Assembly: GCF_013410345.1 (NCBI RefSeq)
Contig: NZ_JACCFJ010000001.1
Coordinates: 4,816,501-4,880,500 of the forward strand
Length of the DNA: 64,000 nucleotides
Direction: 5' to 3'
Source: Saccharopolyspora hordei
Lineage (GTDB): Bacteria > Actinomycetota > Actinomycetes > Mycobacteriales > Pseudonocardiaceae
Made by a program: the position numbers and the translations under genes. Positions 8,719 through 17,313 of this stretch are shown in pieces. Below the pieces are notes generated by a model, which ran no database searches, had not been told where the DNA came from, and saw only the letters and a list, made by a program, of their open reading frames with translations. How positions within the stretch are numbered: the first letter of the stretch is position 1; the number at the start of each line of letters is the position of its first letter.

Positions 8719-9447
8719 TCACTCCGGCGGCGCGAGCAGCCGGTCCCGCAGTGCCTCCAGGTCGGCCTCGGTGCACCCGCCGGCGCGGAGGTGGGCCTCG
8801 GCGTCGAAGCCGTCGAGCGCCGCGTGGAGCGCCTCGCGCCTGGTGGTGCCGTGCTGGGCGAGGACCTCGGTGATCGCCGGTGCGTCGTCCGGCCAGCCCA
8901 GCCGTGCCCACAGCGGCCTGAGCCCGGCGCTGCTGAGCTCGTAGTCGGCGACGATCTCCTCAGCCGGGACGCCGGCGAAGGCCAGCAGCAGCACGGCGAC
9001 GATCCCGGTCCGGTCCCGGCCCGCGCGGCAGTGCACCAGGACGCCGCCCGGTCGGGCGTGCGCGATGGCCTTGGCGACCTCGGCGGTGTGCGCGGGGTAC
9101 CGGTCGAGGAACGGCCGGACGTACAGCGGTGTGCCGTGCAGACCGGTGCCCCAGTAGCTCCAGAACTCGGTGTCGTGCACCGGGTCCAGGGGTACAACGA
9201 GGTTCTCCAGGGCCTCCGGTCTCGGGGCGAGGTCGGCGGCGGGCTCGTCCTCACCGGCCAGGTCGATGACGGTGCGGACCCCGTGGTCCCACAGCTGCGC
9301 CCACCCCGCCTCGGTCAGCAGGGACAGGTCTGCCGAGCGCACCACCGCGCCCCAACGCGTCCGGCGTCCGTCGACGGTCGGCAGACCGCCCAGGTCGCGC
9401 ACGTTGTACCCGCCGTCCCAGTGGAGTTGTCGTGGTGTGGTCGACAT
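8719..9447 (-). CDS. Tyrosine/serine protein phosphatase (PTP-like)
   Basis: A 242-residue phosphatase of the actinobacterial MptpB-like class. It has N-terminal NVRDLGGLPTVDGRRTRWG and the phosphate-binding signature HCRAGRDRTG (about 139-148) with catalytic Cys and Arg. No signal peptide is present, so it is cytosolic unless exported by another route. It is convergent with the DUF349 gene (15 bp between stops) and monocistronic in appearance. The substrate (phosphoprotein or phosphoinositide) cannot be told from the sequence. Confidence 0.9.
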   Translation of the reverse strand: MSTTPRQLHWDGGYNVRDLGGLPTVDGRRTRWGAVVRSADLSLLTEAGWAQLWDHGVRTVIDLAGEDEPAADLAPRPEALENLVVPLDPVHDTEFWSYWGTGLHGTPLYVRPFLDRYPAHTAEVAKAIAHARPGGVLVHCRAGRDRTGIVAVLLLAFAGVPAEEIVADYELSSAGLRPLWARLGWPDDAPAITEVLAQHGTTRREALHAALDGFDAEAHLRAGGCTEADLEALRDRLLAPPE

Positions 9448-9492
9448 GCCCGTGGGACGCGCACGGGTGACGCCGGGTTGCCCGGCGGGAGC

Positions 9493-9933
9493 TCAGTCGC
9501 GGGACCAGAGGACCCTGATCCACTGCACGGCCAGGACCGCCATGCAGAGCACCGCGAGGACCAGGCCGATCGCCGGTCCGTGCTGACCGCTGGTCTGGCG
9601 GGACCAGATCGCCATGATCCCCTCGAACGACACCACCACCCCGGCCAGGCCGGCGACGAAGGCCACCACCCAGCGGCGGCTGATCAGCGCCAGCGTGCCG
9701 AAGCCCAGCCCGACGACGGTGGAGTTGAGCGCGAACAGCCACGGCAGCAGGCCGATGTCGAGCTTCGGGTCCGCCTGACCGGTCAGCACCTCCCAGCCCG
9801 CGGCGTCCCCGGTCCAGGGCAGCAGCGAGCAGAGGACCAGCACCAGCATCACCGAGGCGATCACCAGCGCCCGCGCACCGGGGTCGATGCGGCGCAGCAG
9901 GTCGCGCTGTTCCCGATCGGCGTTGTCCCTCAT
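9493..9933 (-). CDS. Four-helix membrane protein of unknown function (Rv2732c-like)
   Basis: A 146-residue protein with a short charged N-terminus (MRDNADREQRDLLRRIDPG) and four predicted membrane helices (about 22-42, 62-82, 86-105 and 118-138) joined by short loops. It lies immediately after miaB on the same strand (18 bp from the miaB stop), the same arrangement as Rv2732c/miaB. Starts at ATG 9933, GTG 9936 or ATG 9963 are possible; the last would overlap miaB. Function unknown. Confidence 0.8.
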   Translation of the reverse strand: MRDNADREQRDLLRRIDPGARALVIASVMLVLVLCSLLPWTGDAAGWEVLTGQADPKLDIGLLPWLFALNSTVVGLGFGTLALISRRWVVAFVAGLAGVVVSFEGIMAIWSRQTSGQHGPAIGLVLAVLCMAVLAVQWIRVLWSRD

Positions 9934-9950
9934 CACGTCCTGCGCTCCGC

Positions 9951-11426
9951 TCAACACGCACATCCCTGTTCCGCGCTCGGCTGCGGGGCCGGGGCCCCGA
10001 AGGACGGCAACCCGAGCGTCACGCCCGAGGTCTTCGGCCGCACGCCCTCTTCCCAGTGGTCGCCCGCCCGGGTGCGCCGGTGCGCGGTGATGTCGGTGTC
10101 GGCGACCAGGTGGTGCGGGGCGGCGCGGGTGATGGTGGTGTGCACGACGTCCCCGGGCCGGACCTCGCGGTCCACGGCACCGGTCGGGGTGAAGTGCACC
10201 AGCCGGCCGTCGCGGGCCCGGCCGGTCAGCCGGTGGGTCTCGGCGTCCTTGCGCCCCTCCCCCTCGGCGACCAGCAGCTCCACCGAGCGGCCGACGAGCT
10301 CCTTGTTCTCCTCCCAGGAGATCTCGTTCTGCAGCGCGACCAGCCGGTCGTAGCGCTCCTGCACGACCTCCTTGGGCAGCTGGTCGGGCAGCTCCGCGGC
10401 GGGCGTGCCGGGCCGCTTGGAGTACTGGAAGGTGAACGCGCTGGAGAACCGGGCCTGCCGGACGACCTCCAAGGTCGCCTCGAAGTCCTCCTCGGTCTCC
10501 CCGGGGAAGCCGACGATGATGTCGGTGGTGATGGCCGCGTCCGGCATCGCCTCGCGGACGTTGCGCAGGATGTTCAGGTACCGCTCGGACCGGTAGGAGC
10601 GGCGCATCGCCTTGAGGATCCGGTCGGAGCCGGACTGCAGCGGCATGTGCAGCTGCGGGCACACGTTCGGCGTCTCGGCCATCGCCTCGATGACGTCGTC
10701 GGTGAAGTCGCGCGGGTGCGGCGAGGTGAAGCGGACCCGCTCCAGGCCCTCGATCTCCCCGCAGGAGCGCAGCAGCTTGCCGAACGCGAAGCGGTCGCCG
10801 AACTCGACGCCGTAGGCGTTGACGTTCTGCCCGAGCAGCGTCACCTCGAGCACGCCCTCGGACACCAGCGCCTGCACCTCGGCGAGGACCTCGCCGGGGC
10901 GGCGGTCCTTCTCCTTGCCGCGCAGCGACGGCACGATGCAGAAGGTGCAGGTGTTGTTGCAGCCCACCGACACCGAGACCCAGCCGGAGTAGGCGGATTC
11001 GCGGCGGGCCGGCAGCGTGGAGGGGAAGACCTCGAGGCTCTCCAGGATCTCGACCTCGGCCTCGTCGTTGTGCCGCGCGCGCTCCAGCAGCGCAGGCAGC
11101 GACCCCAGGTTGTGGGTGCCGAAGACGACGTCCACCCACGGGGCGCGCTTGACGATCGCCTCCCGGTCCTTCTGCGCCAGGCAGCCGCCCACGGCGATCT
11201 GCATGTTCGGGTTGCGCTCCTTGGCGGGGCGCATGTGGCCGAGGGTGCCGTAGAGGCGGTTGTCCGCGTTCTCGCGGACCGCGCAGGTGTTGAACACGAC
11301 CACGTCCGCATCGCCCGAGTCGGCGCGCACGTACCCGGCGTCCTCCAGCATCCCCGCGAGGCGCTCGGAGTCGTGCACGTTCATCTGGCAGCCGAAGGTG
11401 CGGATCTCGTAGGTCTTCGTGCTCAC
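9951..11426 (-). CDS. miaB: tRNA-2-methylthio-N6-dimethylallyladenosine synthase MiaB
   Basis: Radical-SAM methylthiotransferase that completes ms2i6A37 in tRNA after MiaA (491 aa). The N-terminal UPF0004 domain binds a cluster through Cys13 (FGCQMN), Cys48 (NTCAV) and Cys82 (GGCLA). The radical-SAM cluster uses Cys156, Cys160 and Cys163 ([16 protein letters not shown]), and a C-terminal TRAM domain follows ([19 protein letters not shown] onward). The start is a GTG. It is followed closely by the Rv2732c-like membrane gene. Confidence 0.97.
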   Translation of the reverse strand: MSTKTYEIRTFGCQMNVHDSERLAGMLEDAGYVRADSGDADVVVFNTCAVRENADNRLYGTLGHMRPAKERNPNMQIAVGGCLAQKDREAIVKRAPWVDVVFGTHNLGSLPALLERARHNDEAEVEILESLEVFPSTLPARRESAYSGWVSVSVGCNNTCTFCIVPSLRGKEKDRRPGEVLAEVQALVSEGVLEVTLLGQNVNAYGVEFGDRFAFGKLLRSCGEIEGLERVRFTSPHPRDFTDDVIEAMAETPNVCPQLHMPLQSGSDRILKAMRRSYRSERYLNILRNVREAMPDAAITTDIIVGFPGETEEDFEATLEVVRQARFSSAFTFQYSKRPGTPAAELPDQLPKEVVQERYDRLVALQNEISWEENKELVGRSVELLVAEGEGRKDAETHRLTGRARDGRLVHFTPTGAVDREVRPGDVVHTTITRAAPHHLVADTDITAHRRTRAGDHWEEGVRPKTSGVTLGLPSFGAPAPQPSAEQGCAC

Positions 11427-11641
11427 CGTTCCACGGTAGCGCCTGGTCAGATCGCGGATTCACCCGCCTGGCGCGCGGACGGCGACCGATCTGGGCACGG
11501 AGCGTCAGCGATCCCGCACGAGAAGCGACTGCGGAGCGTAACCTAGTTGCAACCTGGCTCTGTCCGTTCCGTCTGGACTATCCCCCGAAGGAGGCTTAAG
11601 TTTCGGCCATCACATCCACTGCAGAGCGTTCAGGAGTGTGC

Positions 11642-12397
11642 ATGACCGCAGCTCCCACGGACACGCCGATGATCCGGATGTCCGCGGTCGACAAGTACTT
11701 CGGTTCCTTGCACGTGCTGCGGGAGATCGACCTGGAAGTGCCCCGCGGGCAGGTCGTGGTCGTCCTCGGGCCGTCCGGGTCGGGCAAGTCGACGTTGTGC
11801 CGCGCGATCAACCGCCTGGAGCCGATCGACGCGGGCCGCATCGAGATCGACGGGGTCCCGCTGCCCTCCGAGGGCCGGGCGCTGGCTGAACTGCGCGCTG
11901 ACGTCGGCATGGTGTTCCAGCAGTTCAACCTGTTCGCGCACAAGACGATCCTGGAGAACGTGACCCTCGGGCCGGTCAAGGTCCGCAAGCAGGACAAGGG
12001 CGCCGCGCGCACCACCGCGATGGAGCTGCTCGAGCGGGTCGGCATCGCCGACCAGGCCGACAAGTACCCGGCGCAGCTCTCCGGTGGCCAGCAGCAGCGC
12101 GTCGCGATCGCCCGCGCGCTGGCGATGAAGCCGAAGGTGATGCTGTTCGACGAACCCACCTCGGCGCTGGACCCGGAGATGGTCAACGAGGTGCTGGACG
12201 TCATGACCGACCTCGCCGCCGAGGGCATGACCATGGTGGTCGTCACGCACGAGATGGGCTTCGCGCGCCGGGCCGCGCACCGGGTGCTGTTCATGGCCGA
12301 CGGCGAGATCGTCGAGGACGCCGAACCGGACGCGTTCTTCGACCACCCGAAGAGCGACCGGGCCAAGGACTTCCTCGGCAAGATCCTCACCCACTGA
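11642..12397 (+). CDS. gluA: Glutamate/polar amino-acid ABC transporter, ATP-binding protein
   Basis: ATPase of a polar amino-acid importer (251 aa). Walker A is GPSGSGKST, the Q-loop is VFQQFNLF, the signature is LSGGQQQR, Walker B with the catalytic Glu is [14 protein letters not shown], and the switch His is in VVTHEMGFA. It is first in a four-gene unit (ATPase, binding protein, two permeases) laid out like corynebacterial gluABCD. ATG 11642 was preferred because AGGAG lies 5 bases upstream. The 215-bp gap to the divergent miaB must hold the promoter. Confidence 0.94.
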   Translation: MTAAPTDTPMIRMSAVDKYFGSLHVLREIDLEVPRGQVVVVLGPSGSGKSTLCRAINRLEPIDAGRIEIDGVPLPSEGRALAELRADVGMVFQQFNLFAHKTILENVTLGPVKVRKQDKGAARTTAMELLERVGIADQADKYPAQLSGGQQQRVAIARALAMKPKVMLFDEPTSALDPEMVNEVLDVMTDLAAEGMTMVVVTHEMGFARRAAHRVLFMADGEIVEDAEPDAFFDHPKSDRAKDFLGKILTH

Positions 12398-12425
12398 GTG
12401 CGCACTGCGCAGGGAGGCACAAGGA

Positions 12426-13328
12426 ATGCGAGCCAAGAAGATGCGGTTGGTGACCGTGCTGGCAGCGTCGCTGGCGCTGGCACTGACCAGCTGTGGCCGG
12501 GAAGGCGCGCCCGGGGGCGGTGACGAGTCGCAGGTCCAGTTCGAAGTGGCCCAGAACGTGCAGGTCGAAGGCTCGCCGACGTTCGACCGGATGAAGCAGC
12601 GGGGCCGCGTCGAGGTCGGTGTCAAGGAGGACCAGCCGGGGCTGGGCTTCCGCGACCCGGTGACCAACCAGTACTCCGGCTTCGACATCGAGATCGCCCG
12701 GATGATCGCCGCGCAGCTCGGGTTCGACCCGAACACGCAGATCGACTACAAGCCGATCCCCTCCACCGCGCGCGAGCAGGCGATCTCCACCGGTGAGGTG
12801 GACTACTACGTCGGCACCTACACGATCAACGACAAGCGCAAGGAGCAGGTCGGGTTCGCCGGGCCGTACTACATGGCCGGCCAGGACCTGCTGGTCCGCG
12901 CGGACAACACCGACATCACCGGCAAGGACTCGCTCAAGGGCAAGAAGGTCTGCTCGGCGACCGGGTCGACCCCGATCCAGAAGGTCAAGAGCGAGCAGCT
13001 GACCGAGCCGCAGAACATCGTCGAGTTCCAGCGCTACTCCGAGTGCGTGCAGCAGCTGCTCGACGGCCAGGTGGACGCGGTCACCACCGACGACGCCATC
13101 CTCAAGGGCTACGCGGCCCAGGACCCGGACAAGCTGAAGGTCGTCGGCAAGACGTTCTCCGAGGAGCCCTACGGCGTCGGCCTGTCCCGCGACGACACCG
13201 CGCTGCGCAACAAGATCAACGACATCCTGGAGCAGGCGGCGAAGAGCGGCGAGTGGAAGCGCATCTACGACGCCACGCTCGGCAAGTCCGGCAGCACCGC
13301 CGAACCGCCCGCGGTGGACCGCTACTGA
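12426..13328 (+). CDS. gluB: Glutamate/polar amino-acid-binding lipoprotein
   Basis: Family 3 solute-binding lipoprotein (300 aa). The signal peptide ends at lipobox LTSC (Cys22 or so), so the mature protein is lipid-anchored outside the membrane. Two lobes are visible: lobe 1 (FDRMKQRGRVEVGVKEDQPG and YSGFDIEIARMIAAQLGF), lobe 2 (DSLKGKKVCSATGSTPIQKV and VDAVTTDDAILKGY), then a return to lobe 1. It lies 28 bp after gluA. A strong hairpin follows its stop and may stabilise this part of the message. Confidence 0.93.
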   Translation: MRAKKMRLVTVLAASLALALTSCGREGAPGGGDESQVQFEVAQNVQVEGSPTFDRMKQRGRVEVGVKEDQPGLGFRDPVTNQYSGFDIEIARMIAAQLGFDPNTQIDYKPIPSTAREQAISTGEVDYYVGTYTINDKRKEQVGFAGPYYMAGQDLLVRADNTDITGKDSLKGKKVCSATGSTPIQKVKSEQLTEPQNIVEFQRYSECVQQLLDGQVDAVTTDDAILKGYAAQDPDKLKVVGKTFSEEPYGVGLSRDDTALRNKINDILEQAAKSGEWKRIYDATLGKSGSTAEPPAVDRY

Positions 13329-13336
13329 TCCGTCAT

Positions 13337-13369
13337 CGGGTGCCCGGGGTCGCGCGCCCCGGGCACCCG
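13337..13369 (+). terminator. Intercistronic hairpin between gluB and gluC
   Basis: A perfect 13-bp stem, CGGGTGCCCGGGG paired with CCCCGGGCACCCG, around a 7-base loop, with no T-run after it. It begins 8 bases after the gluB stop and ends 19 bases before the gluC start. In ABC operons such hairpins often act as partial terminators or 3'-end protectors that raise binding-protein mRNA over permease mRNA; that role is inferred here. Confidence 0.7.
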
Positions 13370-13388
13370 GTCCCTCCTGGAGCACGCA

Positions 13389-14039
13389 TTGTTCGACATC
13401 TTGGTGGAGTACGGCGACGTCCTCGCCAGGGGGTTCCTGCGCACCATCGAGCTCTTCCTGCTGTCCGCGGCGGGGTCGCTGGTGCTGGGCACGGTCCTGG
13501 CGACGTTGCGGGTCAGCCCGGTCCCCGCGCTGCGGGCGGTCGGCACCGGGTACGTGACGCTGCTGCGCAACACCCCGCTGACGCTGGTGTTCTTCTTCTT
13601 CGTCTTCGCCTACCCCAAGCTGGAGCTGGTCCAGTTCCCGTTCTTCACCGCGGCGGTGATCGCGCTGACGATCTACACCTCGGCGTTCGTCTGCGAGGTG
13701 GTGCGGTCGGGCATCAACACCGTCCCGGTCGGGCAGGCCGAGGCGGCGCGTTCCATCGGGCTGGGCTTCGGCCAGTCGCTGACCCAGGTGATCCTGCCGC
13801 AGGCGTTCCGCGCCACGGTGCCGCCGCTGGTGAGCGTGCTGATCGCGCTGTTGAAGAACACCACGGTCGCGGCCGGGTTCAGCGTGAACGAGGTCGGCTC
13901 GGTCATCCCGTTCCTCAACGAGCAGGGTGAGCCGACGCTCAACGCCTTCATCTGGATCGCCGTCGGTTTCCTCGTCCTGGTCGTCCCGCTGACCCTGGTG
14001 CAGCGCAGCTTCGAGAAGCGGTGGAGCGTGTCCCGATGA
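13389..14039 (+). CDS. gluC: Polar amino-acid ABC transporter permease
   Basis: Inner-membrane permease of the His/Glu/Gln type (216 aa) with about five membrane helices and the EAA-like loop GQAEAARSIGLGFGQSLTQVILPQA that contacts the ATPase. The start is a TTG with GGAG about 9 bases upstream. The stop overlaps the ATG of gluD (ATGA), so the two permease subunits are translationally coupled and likely form a heterodimer. Confidence 0.92.
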   Translation: MFDILVEYGDVLARGFLRTIELFLLSAAGSLVLGTVLATLRVSPVPALRAVGTGYVTLLRNTPLTLVFFFFVFAYPKLELVQFPFFTAAVIALTIYTSAFVCEVVRSGINTVPVGQAEAARSIGLGFGQSLTQVILPQAFRATVPPLVSVLIALLKNTTVAAGFSVNEVGSVIPFLNEQGEPTLNAFIWIAVGFLVLVVPLTLVQRSFEKRWSVSR

Positions 14040-14899
14040 GCAGCGTCCTGTTCGACACCCCCGGGCCGCGCGCCCGCGCGCGCAACCGGCTGATCAGCGT
14101 CATCAGCGCGGTCGTGGTGCTGGGACTGCTGGGCTACGTGCTGCTGCGGTTCTACGAGACCGGCCAGTTCGACGCCAGCAAGTGGGAGTGGCTGCTCTAC
14201 GAGCAGATCCAGCTCGAGCTGCTGGGCGCGCTGTGGAACACCGTTCGCGCGTTCCTGATGGGTGCCGTGCTGGCCCTGGCCTTCGGCGCGGTGTTCGCGC
14301 TGGGCCGGCTCTCCGACCACGCCTGGTTGCGGGTGCCGTGCGCCGCGGTGGTGGAGCTGTTCCGCGCGATCCCGCTGGTCGTGCTGATCTTCTTCCTGTA
14401 CTACGCGGCGCCGTCACTGGGCGTGAACTTCGGCCAGTACTGGTCGGTCGTGCTGGGCCTGACGCTGTACAACGGCTCGGTGCTGGCCGAGGTGTTCCGG
14501 GCCGGGGTCACCGCGCTGCCCAAGGGGCAGACCGAGGCCGCCTACTCCATCGGCATGCGCAAGAACCAGGTCATGCGGACCGTGGTGCTGCCGCAGGCGG
14601 TGCGCATGATGCTGCCGGCGATCATCAGCCAGCTGGTGGTGCTGCTCAAGGACAGCGCGCTGGGCTTCCTGATCACCTACCAGGAGCTGCTGTACTACGC
14701 GCGCTACCTCGGCGGCATCCCGACGCTGGACCGGCCGATCATCCCGGTCAGCCTGGTGGTGGCGGCGATCTACATCTCGATGTGCCTGCTGCTGGCGTGG
14801 GTCGCGAACTACCTGGAGCGGCGCAACCGCCGGGCGAAGAAGACCGAGCAGCTGGCCCCGGCCGCCAAGCCGGTGGCGGAAGCCACCGTCGGCGACTGA
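14036..14899 (+). CDS. gluD: Polar amino-acid ABC transporter permease
   Basis: Second permease subunit (287 aa). It has a cytoplasmic N-terminus, membrane helices from about residue 20 onward, and the ATPase-contact loop GQTEAAYSIGMRKNQVMRTV followed by VLPQAVRMMLPA. The C-terminal tail is basic then alanine-rich (NRRAKKTEQLAPAAKP). The start is the ATG overlapping the gluC stop. It is last in the operon, and a long inverted repeat follows at 14968-15013. Confidence 0.92.
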   Translation: MSSVLFDTPGPRARARNRLISVISAVVVLGLLGYVLLRFYETGQFDASKWEWLLYEQIQLELLGALWNTVRAFLMGAVLALAFGAVFALGRLSDHAWLRVPCAAVVELFRAIPLVVLIFFLYYAAPSLGVNFGQYWSVVLGLTLYNGSVLAEVFRAGVTALPKGQTEAAYSIGMRKNQVMRTVVLPQAVRMMLPAIISQLVVLLKDSALGFLITYQELLYYARYLGGIPTLDRPIIPVSLVVAAIYISMCLLLAWVANYLERRNRRAKKTEQLAPAAKPVAEATVGD

Positions 14900-14967
14900 C
14901 GCTCGAGCACCTCCGGCCGCGGCCCCGGTGCGGAACCCCAGCGCCGGTGCCACCTGACGGGTGAGAG

Positions 14968-15013
14968 GTGAAGGACACCTCCCGCCGATCCGTTGGTGGC
15001 AGGTGCCCTTCAC
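14968..15013. terminator. Inverted repeat between gluD and the convergent monooxygenase gene
   Basis: GTGAAGGACACCT (14968-14980) faces AGGTGCCCTTCAC (15001-15013), a 13-bp stem with one mismatch and a 20-base loop. It lies between two convergent genes and could end transcription from both sides, although it lacks a T-run. Confidence 0.55.
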
Positions 15014-15071
15014 TCCGGTCCGCGGTGGGAGGGGCGGCGCTGCTGTCCCTCGCCGGAGGTGCTCCGTCGTC

Positions 15072-16550
15072 TCAGCCGGCCAGCAGTTCGGCCCGGACCG
15101 CGGCCGGGGCGGTGGGGTCGGTGCCGCGCCAGGCGACCACGTCGTCCGGCCGGAGCAGCAGGCCTTCCCCCGGGGACAGGAAGTCGGCGTCCAGGCGGTG
15201 CACCGGGACGCCGTCGGTCCGCCAGCGGTGCGGGTCGTCGGCCACCGCGAGCGCCCACCCCGGACCGGCGAGGTCCACCGTGGACAGCGTGCGCCCGGGG
15301 CCGAGCCACCGGTGCGGGACGCGGGTGGCGACTCGCCCGGCCGGGGCGAACTCGGTGACCGGTTCGGCCTCGCCGCCGTCGCCGACGAACGCCCCGGCCG
15401 GGTACTGGAACCCGCCCGCGGCGAGCACGAACGGGTGGGCCAGCGCGGCGTCCGGTTCGGACGTCACGTCCGCCGAGCGCCGACTCGACTGGTCGGCGGC
15501 GAACCGCCCCGCCGGGCGCCGCTCGGCGTCGTAGCTGTCCAGCAGCGCGGGCGCGGCGGTCCCGGAGAGCACCGCGGCGAGCTTCCAGCCGAGGTTGTGC
15601 GCGTCGTCGATGCCGGTGTTCGCGCCGAGCGCGGCGAACGGGGGCATCACGTGGGCGGCGTCCCCGACCAGGTGCACCCGCCCGTCGGAGTAGCGGTCGG
15701 CGACCAGCTCCTCCGGCTGCCAGCGCAGCACGCTGCGCACGTCGAGGTCCGGTGCGGGAACGCCGAGGACGGTGCGCAGCAGCGCGGGCCAGTCCCGGTC
15801 GGGGTCACCGCCGTTCGCCAGGAACACCCAGCGGGTCCGCCCGTCCACCGAGGCCAGCGCGCCCGGTGCGGCCGGGTGCTCCAGCCTGCAGAGGTTGAAC
15901 TCCCGGCCGCGCACCACCGCGGACAGGTCGGCGTGGAAGTAGACGCTGACCTGCGGCCCGCCGATCGCGCCGCGCCCGGAGCGCGGGATCCCCAACGCGG
16001 CCCGGACCGGGCTGCGCGCACCGTCGGCGGCGACGAGGTGCGCGGCGCGCAGGCTGCTCTCCCGCCCGGCCCGGTCGCGCAGCGCGGCCAGCACCCCGTC
16101 GGCGTCCTGCGCGAACGAGGTGAGCTCGGTGCTGAACAGCACCCGAGCCCCGGCGTCCTCGGCCGCCCGGCGCAGGACCGGCTCCAGCACGTCCTGCGCG
16201 ACCAGGCACGGCAGTTCCGGGCTGGCCTCGACCGGCTGCTCCCCCGGCCCGGTGGGCTGCCACAGCGGGAGCTGCCGGGCGTCGGCGAGCGTGCGCCCGG
16301 TGGCCATGTGGTCGTGCTCGGCGAGGTCGCGCGCGGCCTCGCGGACGGCTGCGGCGAGCCCGAGCTCGCGGAAGACCTCCATGCTGCGCATGTGGAGCCG
16401 ACGTGCCTTGGGCTGCGGTGAGGTCGTGGCGCGCTTCTCCACGAGGGTCACGTCGACGCCGTGGTGCCGCAGGACGAGCGCCGTCGTCAGGCCCACCAGG
16501 CCACCGCCGACCACCAGCACCTGACCATCGCGTGTACGTTGTACATTCAC
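15072..16550 (-). CDS. FAD-dependent aromatic-type monooxygenase (class A flavoprotein)
   Basis: A 492-residue NAD(P)H/FAD hydroxylase. The dinucleotide-binding GGGLVGLTTAL (about 16-26) is followed by the acidic VTLVEKR end of the Rossmann fold, and the second FAD motif is VHLVGDAAHVMPPFAALGAN with GIDDAHNLGWKLAAVL. A C-terminal thioredoxin-like extension (about 390-492) fits the phenol/rifampicin hydroxylase group. The GTG start lies between two copies of a palindrome (16533-16565), which suggests control by the divergent TetR. Regiochemistry and substrate are not readable; with the neighbouring efflux pump, modification of an aromatic drug or metabolite is a reasonable guess. Confidence 0.9.
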   Translation of the reverse strand: MNVQRTRDGQVLVVGGGLVGLTTALVLRHHGVDVTLVEKRATTSPQPKARRLHMRSMEVFRELGLAAAVREAARDLAEHDHMATGRTLADARQLPLWQPTGPGEQPVEASPELPCLVAQDVLEPVLRRAAEDAGARVLFSTELTSFAQDADGVLAALRDRAGRESSLRAAHLVAADGARSPVRAALGIPRSGRGAIGGPQVSVYFHADLSAVVRGREFNLCRLEHPAAPGALASVDGRTRWVFLANGGDPDRDWPALLRTVLGVPAPDLDVRSVLRWQPEELVADRYSDGRVHLVGDAAHVMPPFAALGANTGIDDAHNLGWKLAAVLSGTAAPALLDSYDAERRPAGRFAADQSSRRSADVTSEPDAALAHPFVLAAGGFQYPAGAFVGDGGEAEPVTEFAPAGRVATRVPHRWLGPGRTLSTVDLAGPGWALAVADDPHRWRTDGVPVHRLDADFLSPGEGLLLRPDDVVAWRGTDPTAPAAVRAELLAG

Positions 16551-16565
16551 GATGTACGTTGTACA
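16533..16565. promoter_or_regulatory. Tandem palindromic operator, probable TetR binding sites
   Basis: The 13-bp near-palindrome TGTACGTTGTACA (TGTAC-N3-GTACA) occurs twice, at 16533-16545 and 16553-16565, offset by exactly 20 bp. It lies between the divergent monooxygenase and tetR genes. The first copy covers codons 2-6 of the monooxygenase and the second lies just upstream of its GTG and 22 bp upstream of the tetR ATG, so one bound protein could silence both. Confidence 0.8.
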
Positions 16566-16586
16566 CCACGCTAAGATCCCGAGCCA

Positions 16587-17309
16587 ATGCCTCCTGCGAA
16601 ACACGGTCTGGTCTGGTTCGACGAACCACCGCCCCCACCCGCCACCGAACAGCTCAGCCGCGAACGCGTCGTCGCCGCCGCGGTCGCCCTCGCCGACGAG
16701 AGCCCCTCGGGCGAGGTCACGATGCGCGCGATCGCGAGCCAGCTCGGGACGCGCAGCCCGATGGCGCTGTACCGCTACGTCGGCAGCAAGGACGGGCTGA
16801 CCGACCTGATGGTCGACGAGGTCTACGGCGAGGTCACCGTGCCGCCGCCCGGCGACTGGCGGACCTGCCTGCGCGAGATGGGCCTGTCCGCGTGGGCCGC
16901 CGTGCAGCGGCACCCGTGGTTCGCGCGCCTGGCGTTCAGCCGCCCGCCCCTCGGCCCGAACGCGCTCCGCCTCTACGACTCCGCGCTGGCGGCGGTCGAC
17001 GAGCTCGGGCTCGACGCCGCCACCCGCATCGGGTTCGTCAACACCGTCCTCGGCCAGGTCTTCGGCTCCGGGCTGGCGCTGCTGGAAGAGCTCACCACAC
17101 GGCACCGGACCGGGCTGGCGTCCGACGCCGAGCTGACCGAGGCCGCGCGGCCGTACCTGGAGCGGATCCGGGCGGACGGCCGGTACCCGCACTTCTCCCG
17201 CTGGCTGGGCGAGCCGGACCCGACGGCCGAGGTGGTGACCTTCGAGCAGCAGCTGGAGTGGCAGCTCGACGGCCTGCAGCGGCTCGCCGAGGAGCGCCGC
17301 CGGCGCTGA
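16587..17309 (+). CDS. TetR-family transcriptional regulator
   Basis: A 240-residue repressor. The N-terminal HTH spans about 25-70 (ERVVAAAVALADE, then VTMRAIASQLGTRSPMALYR and YVGSKDGLTDLMVDEVYGEV). The C-terminal ligand-binding region resembles the TetR_C class associated with drug resistance (WRTCLREMGLSAWAAVQRHPW). It is divergent from the monooxygenase with two shared operator copies between them, and convergent with the efflux gene (4 bp between stops). It probably derepresses the monooxygenase on binding its ligand. Confidence 0.93.
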   Translation: MPPAKHGLVWFDEPPPPPATEQLSRERVVAAAVALADESPSGEVTMRAIASQLGTRSPMALYRYVGSKDGLTDLMVDEVYGEVTVPPPGDWRTCLREMGLSAWAAVQRHPWFARLAFSRPPLGPNALRLYDSALAAVDELGLDAATRIGFVNTVLGQVFGSGLALLEELTTRHRTGLASDAELTEAARPYLERIRADGRYPHFSRWLGEPDPTAEVVTFEQQLEWQLDGLQRLAEERRRR

Positions 17310-17313
17310 CCGC

